Assembly (NCBI RefSeq): GCF_030285665.1
Contig: NZ_CP127295.1
Location: forward strand, 6,014,001 to 6,078,000
Origin: Amycolatopsis mongoliensis
Lineage (GTDB): Bacteria > Actinomycetota > Actinomycetes > Mycobacteriales > Pseudonocardiaceae
Length of the DNA stretch: 64,000 nucleotides
Direction of reading: 5' to 3'
Shown: positions 9,825-17,919 of the stretch, piece by piece
Position numbering within the stretch: position 1 is the first letter of the stretch
Layout: every line of letters starts with the position of its first letter
Notes under the pieces: generated by a model
What the model saw: only the letters and a program-made list of their open reading frames with translations
The model's database searches: none
What the model was told of the DNA's origin: nothing
Program-made: the position numbers and the translations under genes

Positions 9825-11090
9825 ATGGAAAAAGAGGCCGGCCGGGTACTGGTCGTCGGGACGGGTGTCAGCGGGATCGCCACGGCGGCGCGGCTGCGGA
9901 GATCCGGCTGGCGGCCCGTGCTCGTCGAAAAGGCGCCGGCCAGGCGCTCCGACGGGTACTTCATCGTCCTGTTCGGGGCCGGCCAGGCGGCCGCGGACCG
10001 GCTGGGCATGCTCGACGCCGTGCACGACCGGGCGACGACGACGCAGAAGCTCGACATCGAACGCGACGGCTCCGGCCGGCCGGGGATGTCCTTCTCCGAC
10101 CTGCCCGGCAAGCCGTGGACGATGCTGCGGGGCGACATCGAGAAGGCCGCGTTCTCGGTCCTGCCGGACGATGTGGAGATCCGCTACTCGACGGTGCCCA
10201 CCGCGATCGACCAGGACGCGGACGGGGTCGACGTCACGTTGCTCGACACCGTGACCGGTACGTCGGTCACCGAGCGATTCGACTTGGTGGTGGGCGCGGA
10301 CGGGCTGCGCTCGACGGTCCGGTCCCTCGTGTTCGGCCCCCACGAGAAGCATCTCCGGCGACTGGACTACATGGTCGCCGCGTTCCAGTTCGACGGCACG
10401 CCGGCCGGTCTCGTGCCCGGGCAGGCCGTGACCCTGCTCGAACCGGGCCGCTCGATGTGGGTTTTCGCGTACCGGGACCACGACCCGACGGTCATGATGA
10501 CCTATCGCACCGACGACGTCGATGCCGAGTTCCGCCGGCCGCCGGTGGAACGGCTCCGGGCCGTTTTCGGCCCGCGGCCGCTGGGGGAGACGCTCGGCGA
10601 TGTCATCGGCGCACTCGATCGCGCCGACCGGATCCTGTTCGACTCCGCCGAGCAGGTACGGATGGACGCCTGGCACAAGGGACGCGTGGTCCTCGTCGGC
10701 GACGCCGCCTGGTGCGTCACCCTCTACGCGGGCATGGGGGTGTCGTCGGGACTCACCGGGGCCGAACTGCTCGGCGTGATGCTCGACCGGCACGGAGCCG
10801 ACGTCGGTGCCGCCCTCGACGCCTGGGAACAGGCTCTGCGTCCCTATGTCGACCACTACCTGGACGGCGCGTTCGCCGACCGCAAGGTGTTCGTCGTGAA
10901 CACCCGCCTGGAGATCCTGTTCCGGCGGATGGTGCCCCGCCTGCGCCGGTTCCGGCTCGGCAGGCGGCTCGTCGACCGGATGGTGCGGATCGACGAGATC
11001 GCGAAGTACAAGAACGTGGACATCGTCGGCGCGGTGCTGGCCGACCGGGCGGAGCGGAGCGACGTCGGCGGCGTTGTCCGGACCCGGTGA
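9825..11090 (+). CDS. FAD-dependent monooxygenase (PHBH fold)
   Basis: About 421 residues. The FAD-binding dinucleotide fold GTGVSG lies near the N-terminus, followed by the mid-protein VVGADGLRSTVR motif and the GDAAWCVTLYAGMG motif that contacts the FAD ribityl chain, in the order expected for group A flavoprotein hydroxylases. The basic C-terminus (RFRLGRRLVDRM) has no extra domain. The gene starts 15 bases after the luciferase-like gene; GGGAG at 9815-9819 favours ATG 9825 over ATG 9822 or GTG 9813. It is the third gene of the polyketide operon and likely hydroxylates or epoxidises the product. The substrate is unknown. Confidence 0.92.
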   Translation: MEKEAGRVLVVGTGVSGIATAARLRRSGWRPVLVEKAPARRSDGYFIVLFGAGQAAADRLGMLDAVHDRATTTQKLDIERDGSGRPGMSFSDLPGKPWTMLRGDIEKAAFSVLPDDVEIRYSTVPTAIDQDADGVDVTLLDTVTGTSVTERFDLVVGADGLRSTVRSLVFGPHEKHLRRLDYMVAAFQFDGTPAGLVPGQAVTLLEPGRSMWVFAYRDHDPTVMMTYRTDDVDAEFRRPPVERLRAVFGPRPLGETLGDVIGALDRADRILFDSAEQVRMDAWHKGRVVLVGDAAWCVTLYAGMGVSSGLTGAELLGVMLDRHGADVGAALDAWEQALRPYVDHYLDGAFADRKVFVVNTRLEILFRRMVPRLRRFRLGRRLVDRMVRIDEIAKYKNVDIVGAVLADRAERSDVGGVVRTR

Positions 11091-11751
11091 GCCGGCCGCG
11101 GCGTGCTCGTCCCACCTCGATGTCCCGTCCGCACCGCTCAGCGTCACGATGCCCGACACCGCGGCACCACGCCGACGACGAGGTCGCGCCGACGCGACCA
11201 GGCCGCCTCGGAGGCGACGTGCCCGTGGGTTCGTGCAGCCACCTTGGTCTCCATCGACGGTTCACCGGGAAACCTTCCGCTGCGAGCAGGGAAGCAAACG
11301 GGGGTCCGCGGTCACGGGACTGCCACGTACTCTTCGACCGCGCCTGCCGGTCGGTGAGGGAAGTCCTCCCTTTTCGGATGGCCGGCGGAATGGCCGCCCC
11401 GCCACGCGGCGGCCGGTGTACAAAGACGCGGGTTGCACCTCTCTCCCACGGTGCGACTTCCGGGCTTCCGATCCTCGGCGAGAGGATAGCGGTTTCCCGG
11501 TGACGGAGGCCGGGATGCGTGCTCCGAGGCAGCGATCCACAAGATCGTGAGCACGCTCCCGGCCTCCGTTCTGCTGCGCCACTTCCGCCTGGATCAGCCG
11601 ATTTCGGTACCGGTGAAGAGTAAATGGCCATTCTTCTGTGGTCTCTGCCCGAAAGCGCCGTCCGAGAGCTGCTTTGAACCGCGCTGCGCCGGACATCCGT
11701 GTCGGTGGTGAAGGGGATCCACAATGGATCCCGGGGTGCAGGGAGAACGAC
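11091..11751. other. 661-base intergenic region with a long inverted repeat
   Basis: No convincing gene is present between the monooxygenase and the lipoprotein; open frames here are arginine-rich and look like noise. It contains the long inverted repeat at 11503-11569, a TGCCCGAAA motif at 11646-11654 and the ribosome binding site of the next gene. The stretch 11590-11640 is locally AT-richer and may hold the promoter of the lipoprotein gene. Confidence 0.6.
11503..11569. repeat. long near-perfect inverted repeat (hairpin, possible operon terminator)
   Basis: The left arm (11503-11524, beginning ACGGAGGCCGGG and ending GTGCTC) pairs with the right arm (11549-11569, beginning GAGCACG and ending CCCGGCCTCCGT). 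About 21 pairs form with one bulge, around a 24-base loop. It lies about 410 bases after the polyketide operon. A transcription terminator is possible, but the arms are longer than usual and no T tract follows, so a remnant of a small mobile element or a regulatory RNA hairpin is also possible. Confidence 0.6.
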
Positions 11752-12657
11752 ATGTTCAGCAAACGGATCGGCTCGGCCGCTGTCCTTGCCGTCGCCGGAG
11801 CGGTGGCACTGACGGCTTGTGGAGCGCGTACCTCGCCGCCCGCGCAGACGCGGGCTCAGGTCGAGCGAAGCGACACAGCGGCAGACACGAGCCTCGCGTT
11901 CCTTTCCGGAACAGCCAAGGCCGGCAATGCGCAGCCGAAGACGGGCGACTGGGCGACCGGTGCGGACGGAACGCCCAATTCCGCGAACCAGCAGGTCGCG
12001 CGGCGGTGGGTGCAGCTGAAGGCGGCTCCGGCCGGCGGGCTCGACCCGGTCGTCGTGAACGGAGCCGGATTGACCCTCTATCGCTTCGACAAGGACACGG
12101 CCCAGCCGTCGAAATCCGCGTGCTCCGGCGAATGTGCCAAGACCTGGCCGCCTGTGCTCGTGACGCCGGCGAGCAAGATCTTCCTCGCCGGCGTCCGGAA
12201 GTCCGCGGTCGGCACGGTCGAGCGTGCCGACGGTTCGCTCCAGGTGACGATCGGCGGGTGGCCCGTCTACCGGTTCGCCAAGGACACCAAGCCCGGTGAC
12301 ACCAACGGTCAGGGCGTCGGCGGGACGTGGTTCGCCGTCTCGCCGAAGGGACAGAAGGCGGTGGAGCAGGGCGAGCCGTCGGAACCGGGAACGGTCGCGA
12401 CCGGCCCGGCCGCGACCAGTGGGATCTTCTTCGACGGCAAGAACTTCGCCGACGACGAGGCCTCGCAGGGAACTTCGGGATCCGGATGCCGGAACCTCGC
12501 GCGGCCGGGCGTGACGTCGTCGATCAGCGCGTCCGGCCACCTGAAGCTCTGGAGCGAGAAGGACTGCCGGGGCAGGTCCGTGGTCATCGACGGCGATGTC
12601 GCCGACCTCGGCACGGTCGGGTTCGACAACACGGCCGCGTCCGTCTTCTTCGGCTGA
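11752..12657 (+). CDS. secreted lipoprotein with lipoprotein_15 (SCO0930-like) repeats and crystallin-like tail
   Basis: A 301-residue protein with a lipoprotein signal: MFSKR, a hydrophobic stretch and the lipobox LTAC, so Cys23 is the expected lipidation site. Residues about 90-205 hold two tandem segments (DPVVVNGAGLTLYRFDKD and GGWPVYRFAKDTKPGD), typical of the secreted repeat family PF03640. The C-terminal 80 residues (FFDGKNF, LKLWSEKDCRG, FDNTAASVFFG) look like a beta/gamma-crystallin fold. The start follows AGGGAG at 11740-11745; an in-frame upstream GTG at 11638 would bury the signal peptide. Such proteins are cell-surface lipoproteins of unknown function, sometimes linked to electron transfer or metal handling. 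Confidence 0.88.
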   Translation: MFSKRIGSAAVLAVAGAVALTACGARTSPPAQTRAQVERSDTAADTSLAFLSGTAKAGNAQPKTGDWATGADGTPNSANQQVARRWVQLKAAPAGGLDPVVVNGAGLTLYRFDKDTAQPSKSACSGECAKTWPPVLVTPASKIFLAGVRKSAVGTVERADGSLQVTIGGWPVYRFAKDTKPGDTNGQGVGGTWFAVSPKGQKAVEQGEPSEPGTVATGPAATSGIFFDGKNFADDEASQGTSGSGCRNLARPGVTSSISASGHLKLWSEKDCRGRSVVIDGDVADLGTVGFDNTAASVFFG

Positions 12658-13204
12658 GCGACGCACCACGCGAGCCCAGGTGGCGCGTTCGGACCGTGCC
12701 CGGTTCACCCGGGTGCGGTCCGTTCCGGCGCAGGTACCGGTCCCGGATATTCGGGCGGTCGGCGGGGCCGGTCGCGGTCGTCGGCCCGTCAAGTTCGTCC
12801 GCGAGTGGCACTTCCTGGCGTCTCCCGCGCATTCGGCCTCCTGCGCCGGGACTCCCCGAAGCCGCGGTGGAGCGCGGGAAGAGCGCCGCTCCAGTACTCC
12901 TGTGCTGCCTGTCGGCCAAGACGCCGAGACGGTGTGCAGGAGTCCCGAGGTGCTCGAGAGCGCCAAGTCACTGCACGAGGCCTGGGCGGAGCCGGACGTC
13001 AAGCTGGCCCCGCGGGCAAAGGAAGAAGCTTGGTACATCCAGGGTTTCGACCTCGAGGCCGGACCGTCCCCGGCTCGCCGCCCTCCGGGAACGAAAGCCA
13101 GCGAAAAGTGTCCCTTCGGGCACGTACCACCCGGTAAGCGCCCGTCGCGGCGGCTGGAGCGGCCAGAATGGGCCGGTAGGCCGGCCGACCGCAGGGAGCA
13201 TTGG
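12658..13204. other. 547-base intergenic region
   Basis: A reading frame stays open through the whole stretch, but its translation is low in complexity and resembles no family, so I do not call a gene. It holds a CTTCGGGCA motif (13114-13122) that recurs in other intergenic regions of this window, and the AGGGAG ribosome binding site of the next gene at about 13193. Confidence 0.5.
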
Positions 13205-14278
13205 ATGAGCCACCCCTTCACTTCCGAGCTGCACGAGATCCTCCTCCGTGTCGCCGGCTGGCTGCCCGATGACGTGCTCACCCGGGCTCGCAGCACACTC
13301 GCGGACGATCGCTGCGCCGACGTCGCCCGGCTCCTGGCGTTCGCCGGGAGGCGGAATGTGCTGCCGCTCGACGAGGACGATCTCGACGCGCTGGCCGAAC
13401 TGCTGGAGTCCGAGGGGCTCGACCCCGCCGTGCTCGACGCGATGGAGCTCATTCCCGAGAGCTCGCCCCTGCTGTGGCAGTTCTCGCCGGAGTGGAGCAG
13501 TGCGGGTGACGGCGAGGGCGACGAAGGCGCCGACGGCGCGATGCTGATCTCCGCGCTCGCGGAGCAGGACCTCCTTGCCGAGATCATCGAGGAGCCCGGT
13601 GTCCGTGGCCTGTGGAGTGCGGTGCGGCGACCTGCCAGTGGGGTGCCCTACCCGGAACCGCGGGTGGTCTACGTCGCCGAGGTCGACGACGACGCCGACG
13701 ACGTCGGCGAGCCGGCCGAGCTGAGCGCGCGGTTCCAGGACACGCTGAGCGCCGCGGGCGAACGGGACCCGCAGGTCGAGGTCGTGTCCATGCACGGGGC
13801 GCGGCCCCGCTACCAGCGGGCCGCCCAGCTGGGCGGCAAACTGCTCTGGTCGCCCCACGAAGACGTCGAGGTCAGGGTCGCGAGGGTCTTCGACGAGGTC
13901 GATCCCGACGAAGGGCCCCGGTTCGCGCCGGACCACGCGAAGATCCCCGACGAGGACGAGCGTGCCCGGCTCGTCGAGTACCTGGAGACGGGCACCGAAC
14001 TGCTCGTCACCACCGGCACGATGGCCGACATCGTCGACCCGGCACAGGCTTCGGTCGTGCCGATGAACTTCCGGACGGACGGCACGTGGGTCTGGACGGA
14101 CACGGTCACCTACTACCTCCGGACCCACCACCTCGCGCCCGACCCCGAACTGCTCGAGCACATCCGCGAAGTCGGCGGACCGCCGTCGCCGCTGGACACG
14201 GTGACCCTCGGCCGCGCCATGGCGGCCCTGGAGCCGTCCCAGGACAACGAGCCGGTGTGGACGAGTTCGCCGGCTTGA
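13205..14278 (+). CDS. hypothetical protein (357 aa), acidic
   Basis: The ATG at 13205 follows AGGGAG with 6-base spacing. The protein is acidic and soluble, without signal peptide or membrane helix. The N-terminal half is helical (HEILLRVAGWLPDD, LDALAELLESEGLD). The last ~60 residues (VVPMNFRTDGTWVWTDTVTYY, HHLAPDPELLEHIRE) resemble a C-terminal module I associate with many actinomycete hypothetical proteins; that recollection is not a database result. It converges on the GntR gene with a 28-base gap. Function unknown. Confidence 0.85.
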   Translation: MSHPFTSELHEILLRVAGWLPDDVLTRARSTLADDRCADVARLLAFAGRRNVLPLDEDDLDALAELLESEGLDPAVLDAMELIPESSPLLWQFSPEWSSAGDGEGDEGADGAMLISALAEQDLLAEIIEEPGVRGLWSAVRRPASGVPYPEPRVVYVAEVDDDADDVGEPAELSARFQDTLSAAGERDPQVEVVSMHGARPRYQRAAQLGGKLLWSPHEDVEVRVARVFDEVDPDEGPRFAPDHAKIPDEDERARLVEYLETGTELLVTTGTMADIVDPAQASVVPMNFRTDGTWVWTDTVTYYLRTHHLAPDPELLEHIREVGGPPSPLDTVTLGRAMAALEPSQDNEPVWTSSPA

Positions 14279-14306
14279 GACGACTGATCCGCCTGGCCCG
14301 GCCACC

Positions 14307-15020
14307 TCAGCGTCCCGTCGCCGACCTTTGCCTAAGCATCAACCGGTCCGCCCGATAGCAGGTGCGGACGTACACCGGGGTCTCCGCCGGAGGCAGCCGT
14401 CGTACACGTTCGACGACGAGCAGCGGCTGGGCGACGGGGATCCGGAGGACGCGGGAAAACTCACCGGCGGCCAGTTCGCACGAGATGGTGGAACTGCTGA
14501 TCGTCCGCCCCCGATCGAGCAGGTCGAAGAAGGCGGCGCCGGTCGTGTCCGGAATCGTCGACTGCGCAAGGATCGCGCTCTCGATGGCCACCGGAGCGGA
14601 ATCGTGGACGAGCAGCCGCCGGAACTCGGTGGTGTGTTCGCCGGCCGCGACCCGGATCGCGCCCGCGAGTTCTGCCCCCGCGGTGCCCTCCCTGGTGTCC
14701 AGGACCAGGTACCCGAACGGCCGGCGCCCGGTGTCGTCGGCCGGCCCACCCGCCGGCTCGTCGAGATAGGTGATCGCCTTCGGCGCGGCGACGAACATCC
14801 CGCTGCCGTGCCGGGGCGTCAAGAGCCCGGCCGCCACCAGGTGCTGAACGCTCGTGCGCACCGTGGTGCGGGCGATACCCAGCCGCTGGGCCAGCTCTCG
14901 CTCGGAAGGTACGCGAGTGCCGGGAGCCTGTCCGCTCATCAGCTCGAGCAGGTAGCTCATGACGTCGTCGACGGCGCCCACGGATCCGGTCACGTCCCTT
15001 CGGCTTGTCGAAATCGGCAC
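14307..15020 (-). CDS. GntR-family transcriptional regulator (HutC/UTRA type)
   Basis: A 237-residue repressor. The N-terminal winged helix has the classic GntR signature (PSERELAQRLGIARTTVR, about residues 38-56), followed by a wing (LLTPRHGSGMFV). Residues about 80-235 fit the UTRA ligand-binding domain, ending in LLVVERVRRLPPAETPVYV. The start is a GTG with no clear Shine-Dalgarno, so it may be leaderless; internal starts would still keep the HTH. It is divergent from the DUF6879 gene across about 290 bases and may control it or itself. The ligand is unknown. Confidence 0.93.
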   Translation of the reverse strand: MPISTSRRDVTGSVGAVDDVMSYLLELMSGQAPGTRVPSERELAQRLGIARTTVRTSVQHLVAAGLLTPRHGSGMFVAAPKAITYLDEPAGGPADDTGRRPFGYLVLDTREGTAGAELAGAIRVAAGEHTTEFRRLLVHDSAPVAIESAILAQSTIPDTTGAAFFDLLDRGRTISSSTISCELAAGEFSRVLRIPVAQPLLVVERVRRLPPAETPVYVRTCYRADRLMLRQRSATGR

Positions 15021-15309
15021 GATGCGTGGCGTGGCCGGCGAAGACCGGAGAACGCTCCGGGCAAGAGTGCCCCATCAGGCCCTGATCGCCGAAACCCCGC
15101 GGTGACGGTCGTGTCCTTCGGGCACATCTGCTAGCGGAATACCCCGTCGGCGCGCTGCCAGCGGCGTGATCACCCGTGCCGGCGGTGAATGTGCCCGATG
15201 ATGGGCTGGTGTAGCCCGCTCGGCCATGGTCGTCCCGGCCGGCCGCTGGCACGATCGAGAAATGACGGGAGTCACCATGGAACCCGTCCGAAGCACCCGG
15301 AGGAAGCAC

Positions 15310-15867
15310 ATGTACCAGGTTGAAGGGACTCACGAGGCCGGAAGGGAATTGTCCTCGCCCACGGAGTACTTGGACTTGATGGCCTTCAAGCGCACGAGTT
15401 TTCGCTTCCAGCTGCTTCAGGCGTACGGCATCCACAGTGAGCGGGCGGCGTTCGAGGAGTTCAAGGCGAAGGGAAGCTACCGCGTCCCGTCGGACGATCC
15501 GCGGCTGATCCGGCAGCGGCAGCAACTCTCCGGGGGCCGGGTGCTCCAGCGGGTGCAGGTGGTCATCCCGCCCGTCTCGGACTACCTTCGGTTTTCCTTC
15601 GGCTACTTCCGGCACTTCGCCGCGGCAGGTGAAGACATCCGGATTCTCGACACTGCGCGGGTCTCGGCCGACTGGCTGCCCGACCACGACTTCGTCCTCC
15701 TCGACGACGAGGTCGTGATCAAGCTTCGCCACGCACCCGGGGACGGACGTGCCACCGGCCGCGAGCCCCTGGTGAACGTCGACATCGCGGAATTCCGCGC
15801 CTACCGGGACCGTGCGCTGGAAGCGGCGATCCCGTTCGCCGAATACGAAGCCCGGATCCGGAGCTGA
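15310..15867 (+). CDS. DUF6879 family protein
   Basis: A 185-residue cytoplasmic protein. The pattern SFRFQLLQAYGIHSERAAFEEF, a basic middle, and the C-terminal DWLPDHDFVLLDDEVVIKLR followed by FRAYRDRALEAAIPFAEY is characteristic of DUF6879, common in Streptomyces and Amycolatopsis and usually found near HTH regulators. ATG 15310 is preferred because GGAGGAAG lies directly upstream (15299-15306); in-frame ATGs at 15262 and 15277 lack one. It diverges from the GntR gene. Function unknown; a role with regulatory proteins is only inferred from general context. Confidence 0.88.
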   Translation: MYQVEGTHEAGRELSSPTEYLDLMAFKRTSFRFQLLQAYGIHSERAAFEEFKAKGSYRVPSDDPRLIRQRQQLSGGRVLQRVQVVIPPVSDYLRFSFGYFRHFAAAGEDIRILDTARVSADWLPDHDFVLLDDEVVIKLRHAPGDGRATGREPLVNVDIAEFRAYRDRALEAAIPFAEYEARIRS

Positions 15868-16501
15868 TCCATGGCGCCGACACCGTCGCGCTCAGCACCG
15901 TTTCCCGCGGCGTCGAGCGCGACCGTGTGGCTTGATCCGGCCCGCCGGGACCGAGTGCGGATCCCGCGGCGCCGGCGGAACCGCGCCGTTGCCCCGTCGC
16001 GGAGTTCCTCGAGACCGGTGGCCCCGGATATCGGCTCGCCGGTGCTGGGCGGCCTGCTCTCCGTCGCGGGAATTCCTGCCGTGACAGGTGTTGTCCCGAC
16101 CACCGTCGACGGGCGGTGGCCGGCGTCCAGGGGATTCGGCCGGAACATGCGACGTCGCCGGACCCGCTTCGGCGGCTGGTTCTCGCCATCGGCGATGGTG
16201 GTCACGACGACGGCAGAGCCGATCGGGTACTGCTGCGCGTATTTCGCGGCAGATCGGCGCTGTTTCCGACCGGCGCCGAACGGCCGCCGCCGCATCATCC
16301 GGCCCAGTGCGGCGTCGATTTCGATTTCGTGATCGTGATCGGGGCACGAGCCGCGCCAAACGCATCCGTTGATCGGGCACCGGCGAAGGCGTACGGGCGA
16401 GATGTCGGAGTCCGCGACCATGCCTCACGCTACGACGGTGGCGGCCGAGGGGTCTCGACAAATGCGCGAACTTCATGCTGCGGTGCCTCTTCGACCGGCC
16501 G
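15868..16501. other. 634-base region without a confident gene
   Basis: Two open frames compete. Plus strand 15871-16332 starts just after the DUF6879 stop, but has weaker codon bias than neighbouring genes and an arginine/serine-rich product. Minus strand 15801-16421 encodes a 206-residue frame whose start has a small cysteine cluster (CPINGCVWRGSCPDHDH) and a plausible middle (VVVTTIADGENQPP), but it overlaps the end of DUF6879 and decays into low complexity. Neither has a good ribosome binding site at usual spacing. A decayed gene is possible. Confidence 0.35.
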
Positions 16502-17101
16502 CTACCGGCCGAATTGTTCGGTCACACAGGCGATACGGGCGCCCGCCTTCCCCGCCATCCCCGGCTCGGTGTGAGTCTTGGCGGCGTGCAGGACGAGCGA
16601 ATTCGCCTCGCCCTTCCGGAAGAACCAGGCTGTCGTCACCGTCGCGGTGCCGCGGCCGTCCCCGTCCGTCACCAGATCGAGCCACACTTCGTTGGCCGGG
16701 TTTGCGAACGCGGGATCGACGGACGGCTGGTGGCTGTCCTTCTCTTCCTGGTAGTGCGGACCGGATCCGCTCGGATCGGCACCACAGGCCCCGGTGTGGA
16801 CGTGGGCGGTGTAAAGGCGGTTCGGGATGACGCCCGCCAGGGTGACGGTGAGACTGGCGCCGGCCCCCGAACGTTTCGTCACCAGCGTGATTTCCGCGCC
16901 TACCGGGACGAGCTCCGGCTGGTAGGTGCGCAGATCCGGAAGCGGAAGGGCCGCGGTCGGCGCGGCAAACCTGCCGTGGGTCGTCCAGGCGGTGGTACCG
17001 GCTGCCACGCCGGCAGGGACGACTGTCCGTGCGGAGCCCGCTGAACAAGCGGCGAGCGCGGACATGATCACGGCGCCCAGGACTGCACTGGAGGTCTTCA
17101 T
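16502..17101 (-). CDS. Cu/Zn superoxide dismutase-like lipoprotein
   Basis: A 199-residue protein with a lipoprotein signal (MKTSSAVLG, lipobox LAAC). The mature part resembles periplasmic SodC: AHVHTGACG supplies the first two copper histidines, GPHYQ the bridging one, DSHQP a further one and LVLHAAKTH the last copper ligand, and the closing AGARIACV matches the family end. The loop that normally carries the remaining zinc ligands (HVGDLGN in classical enzymes) reads FANPANEVW, so zinc ligands seem incomplete and a copper-only enzyme or a binding protein is possible. The start has GAAGGGG just upstream; a longer in-frame ORF from 17356 is not supported. Expected role: superoxide defence at the outer face of the membrane. 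Confidence 0.82.
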   Translation of the reverse strand: MKTSSAVLGAVIMSALAACSAGSARTVVPAGVAAGTTAWTTHGRFAAPTAALPLPDLRTYQPELVPVGAEITLVTKRSGAGASLTVTLAGVIPNRLYTAHVHTGACGADPSGSGPHYQEEKDSHQPSVDPAFANPANEVWLDLVTDGDGRGTATVTTAWFFRKGEANSLVLHAAKTHTEPGMAGKAGARIACVTEQFGR

Positions 17102-17172
17102 GATGCCCCTTCGGTAGTGGGTCTCCTTGCGGCTGTCGGAAAACCACCTGGCGGATCGGCCGGGTGCGAGCC

Positions 17173-17625
17173 CTAGCCGGGAATGAGCCGGGACAGCTCG
17201 AGGTCGAAGTCGACCCGGGAGAGTTCCTCTCCCGGCGGGACGACGTCGTAGGTGCAGTACAGGAAGCCGGCCAGGTCCGCGGTGTCGGCGGTGAACGTCG
17301 CGCGACCGGCCGGCGAGCTCAGTTCGATCAGGACGAAGACCGGGTCGCCCGGGCACGGGCGGACTCTGACGTCGCCTTCTCCGGCTGGGGTGAACAGGCC
17401 GTCAGCCAGCAGTTCACGGGAGAAGAGCCAAGCGATCTCGTGCGGTGCCCCGACTTCGAAGACGGCCTTGACCGCGAACGGATCGCCGGAATCGTAGTGC
17501 AGAGCCACTTCGATCGGAACGTGCCGGCCGTTCGGCAGCCGGTGCCGGAAAACGGCGAAGTGGCGGTAGGCCGCGGCTTCCGATGGCGGGTCTTTTCGGG
17601 CGTGGAAGTGTGCGTCGTCGTTCAT
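17173..17625 (-). CDS. SsgA-like sporulation/cell division regulator (SALP)
   Basis: A 150-residue protein covering the whole SsgA/SsgB fold: VPIEVALHYDSGDPFAVKAVF, IAWLFSRELLADGLFTPAGEGDVRVRP, VFVLIELSSPAGRATF and a C-terminal FLYCTYDVVPPGEE. SALPs are restricted to sporulating actinomycetes, where they position septa and act in cell-wall remodelling with FtsZ. It lies about 70 bases upstream of the SOD-like lipoprotein on the same strand and may be co-transcribed with it. A second, frameshifted member lies at 52565. Confidence 0.9.
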   Translation of the reverse strand: MNDDAHFHARKDPPSEAAAYRHFAVFRHRLPNGRHVPIEVALHYDSGDPFAVKAVFEVGAPHEIAWLFSRELLADGLFTPAGEGDVRVRPCPGDPVFVLIELSSPAGRATFTADTADLAGFLYCTYDVVPPGEELSRVDFDLELSRLIPG

Positions 17626-17919
17626 GAACCGACTGTCGACGACCAGACTTCGTTTTCGCTCTACGGACCCCCGCCGACGCCGGCCGGGTACTTTCGGGCA
17701 GACTCGTTGACTGCCGGGGCAGTCCGGTGTTGCCGGGTTCGCCGGGCTCGTAGTCTACGCTGGGTTTTCAACGCGTCCCGCGCCGGTTCCGGTAGGGCGA
17801 AGCGCAGCACGCCGAGCAAGCGGGACTGGGGGAACCGGTGGAGAGACGACTTCCTGGCCGACGCCGGTGCGTCAGTGCCCTCGACCGGCCCGCTGCCCGC
17901 GTATGAGTGGACTGTGGCG

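Noticed and set aside
8799..11159. Minus-strand open frame of 786 codons across the two tailoring genes
   Set aside because: Antisense shadow typical of high-GC DNA; both plus-strand genes have clear family motifs and ribosome binding sites.
13109..13125. CCCTTCGGG as a UUCG-tetraloop terminator hairpin
   Set aside because: Only two or three of the six similar sites can form the stem, so a hairpin cannot be the common function of the word.
10753..13587. Minus-strand open frame of 944 codons
   Set aside because: Crosses several plus-strand genes and intergenic DNA, has no consistent composition and no recognisable domain.
15871..16332. Plus-strand 153-codon frame directly after DUF6879
   Set aside because: Weak third-position bias, Arg/Ser-rich, no Shine-Dalgarno and no family; kept only as a note on the region.
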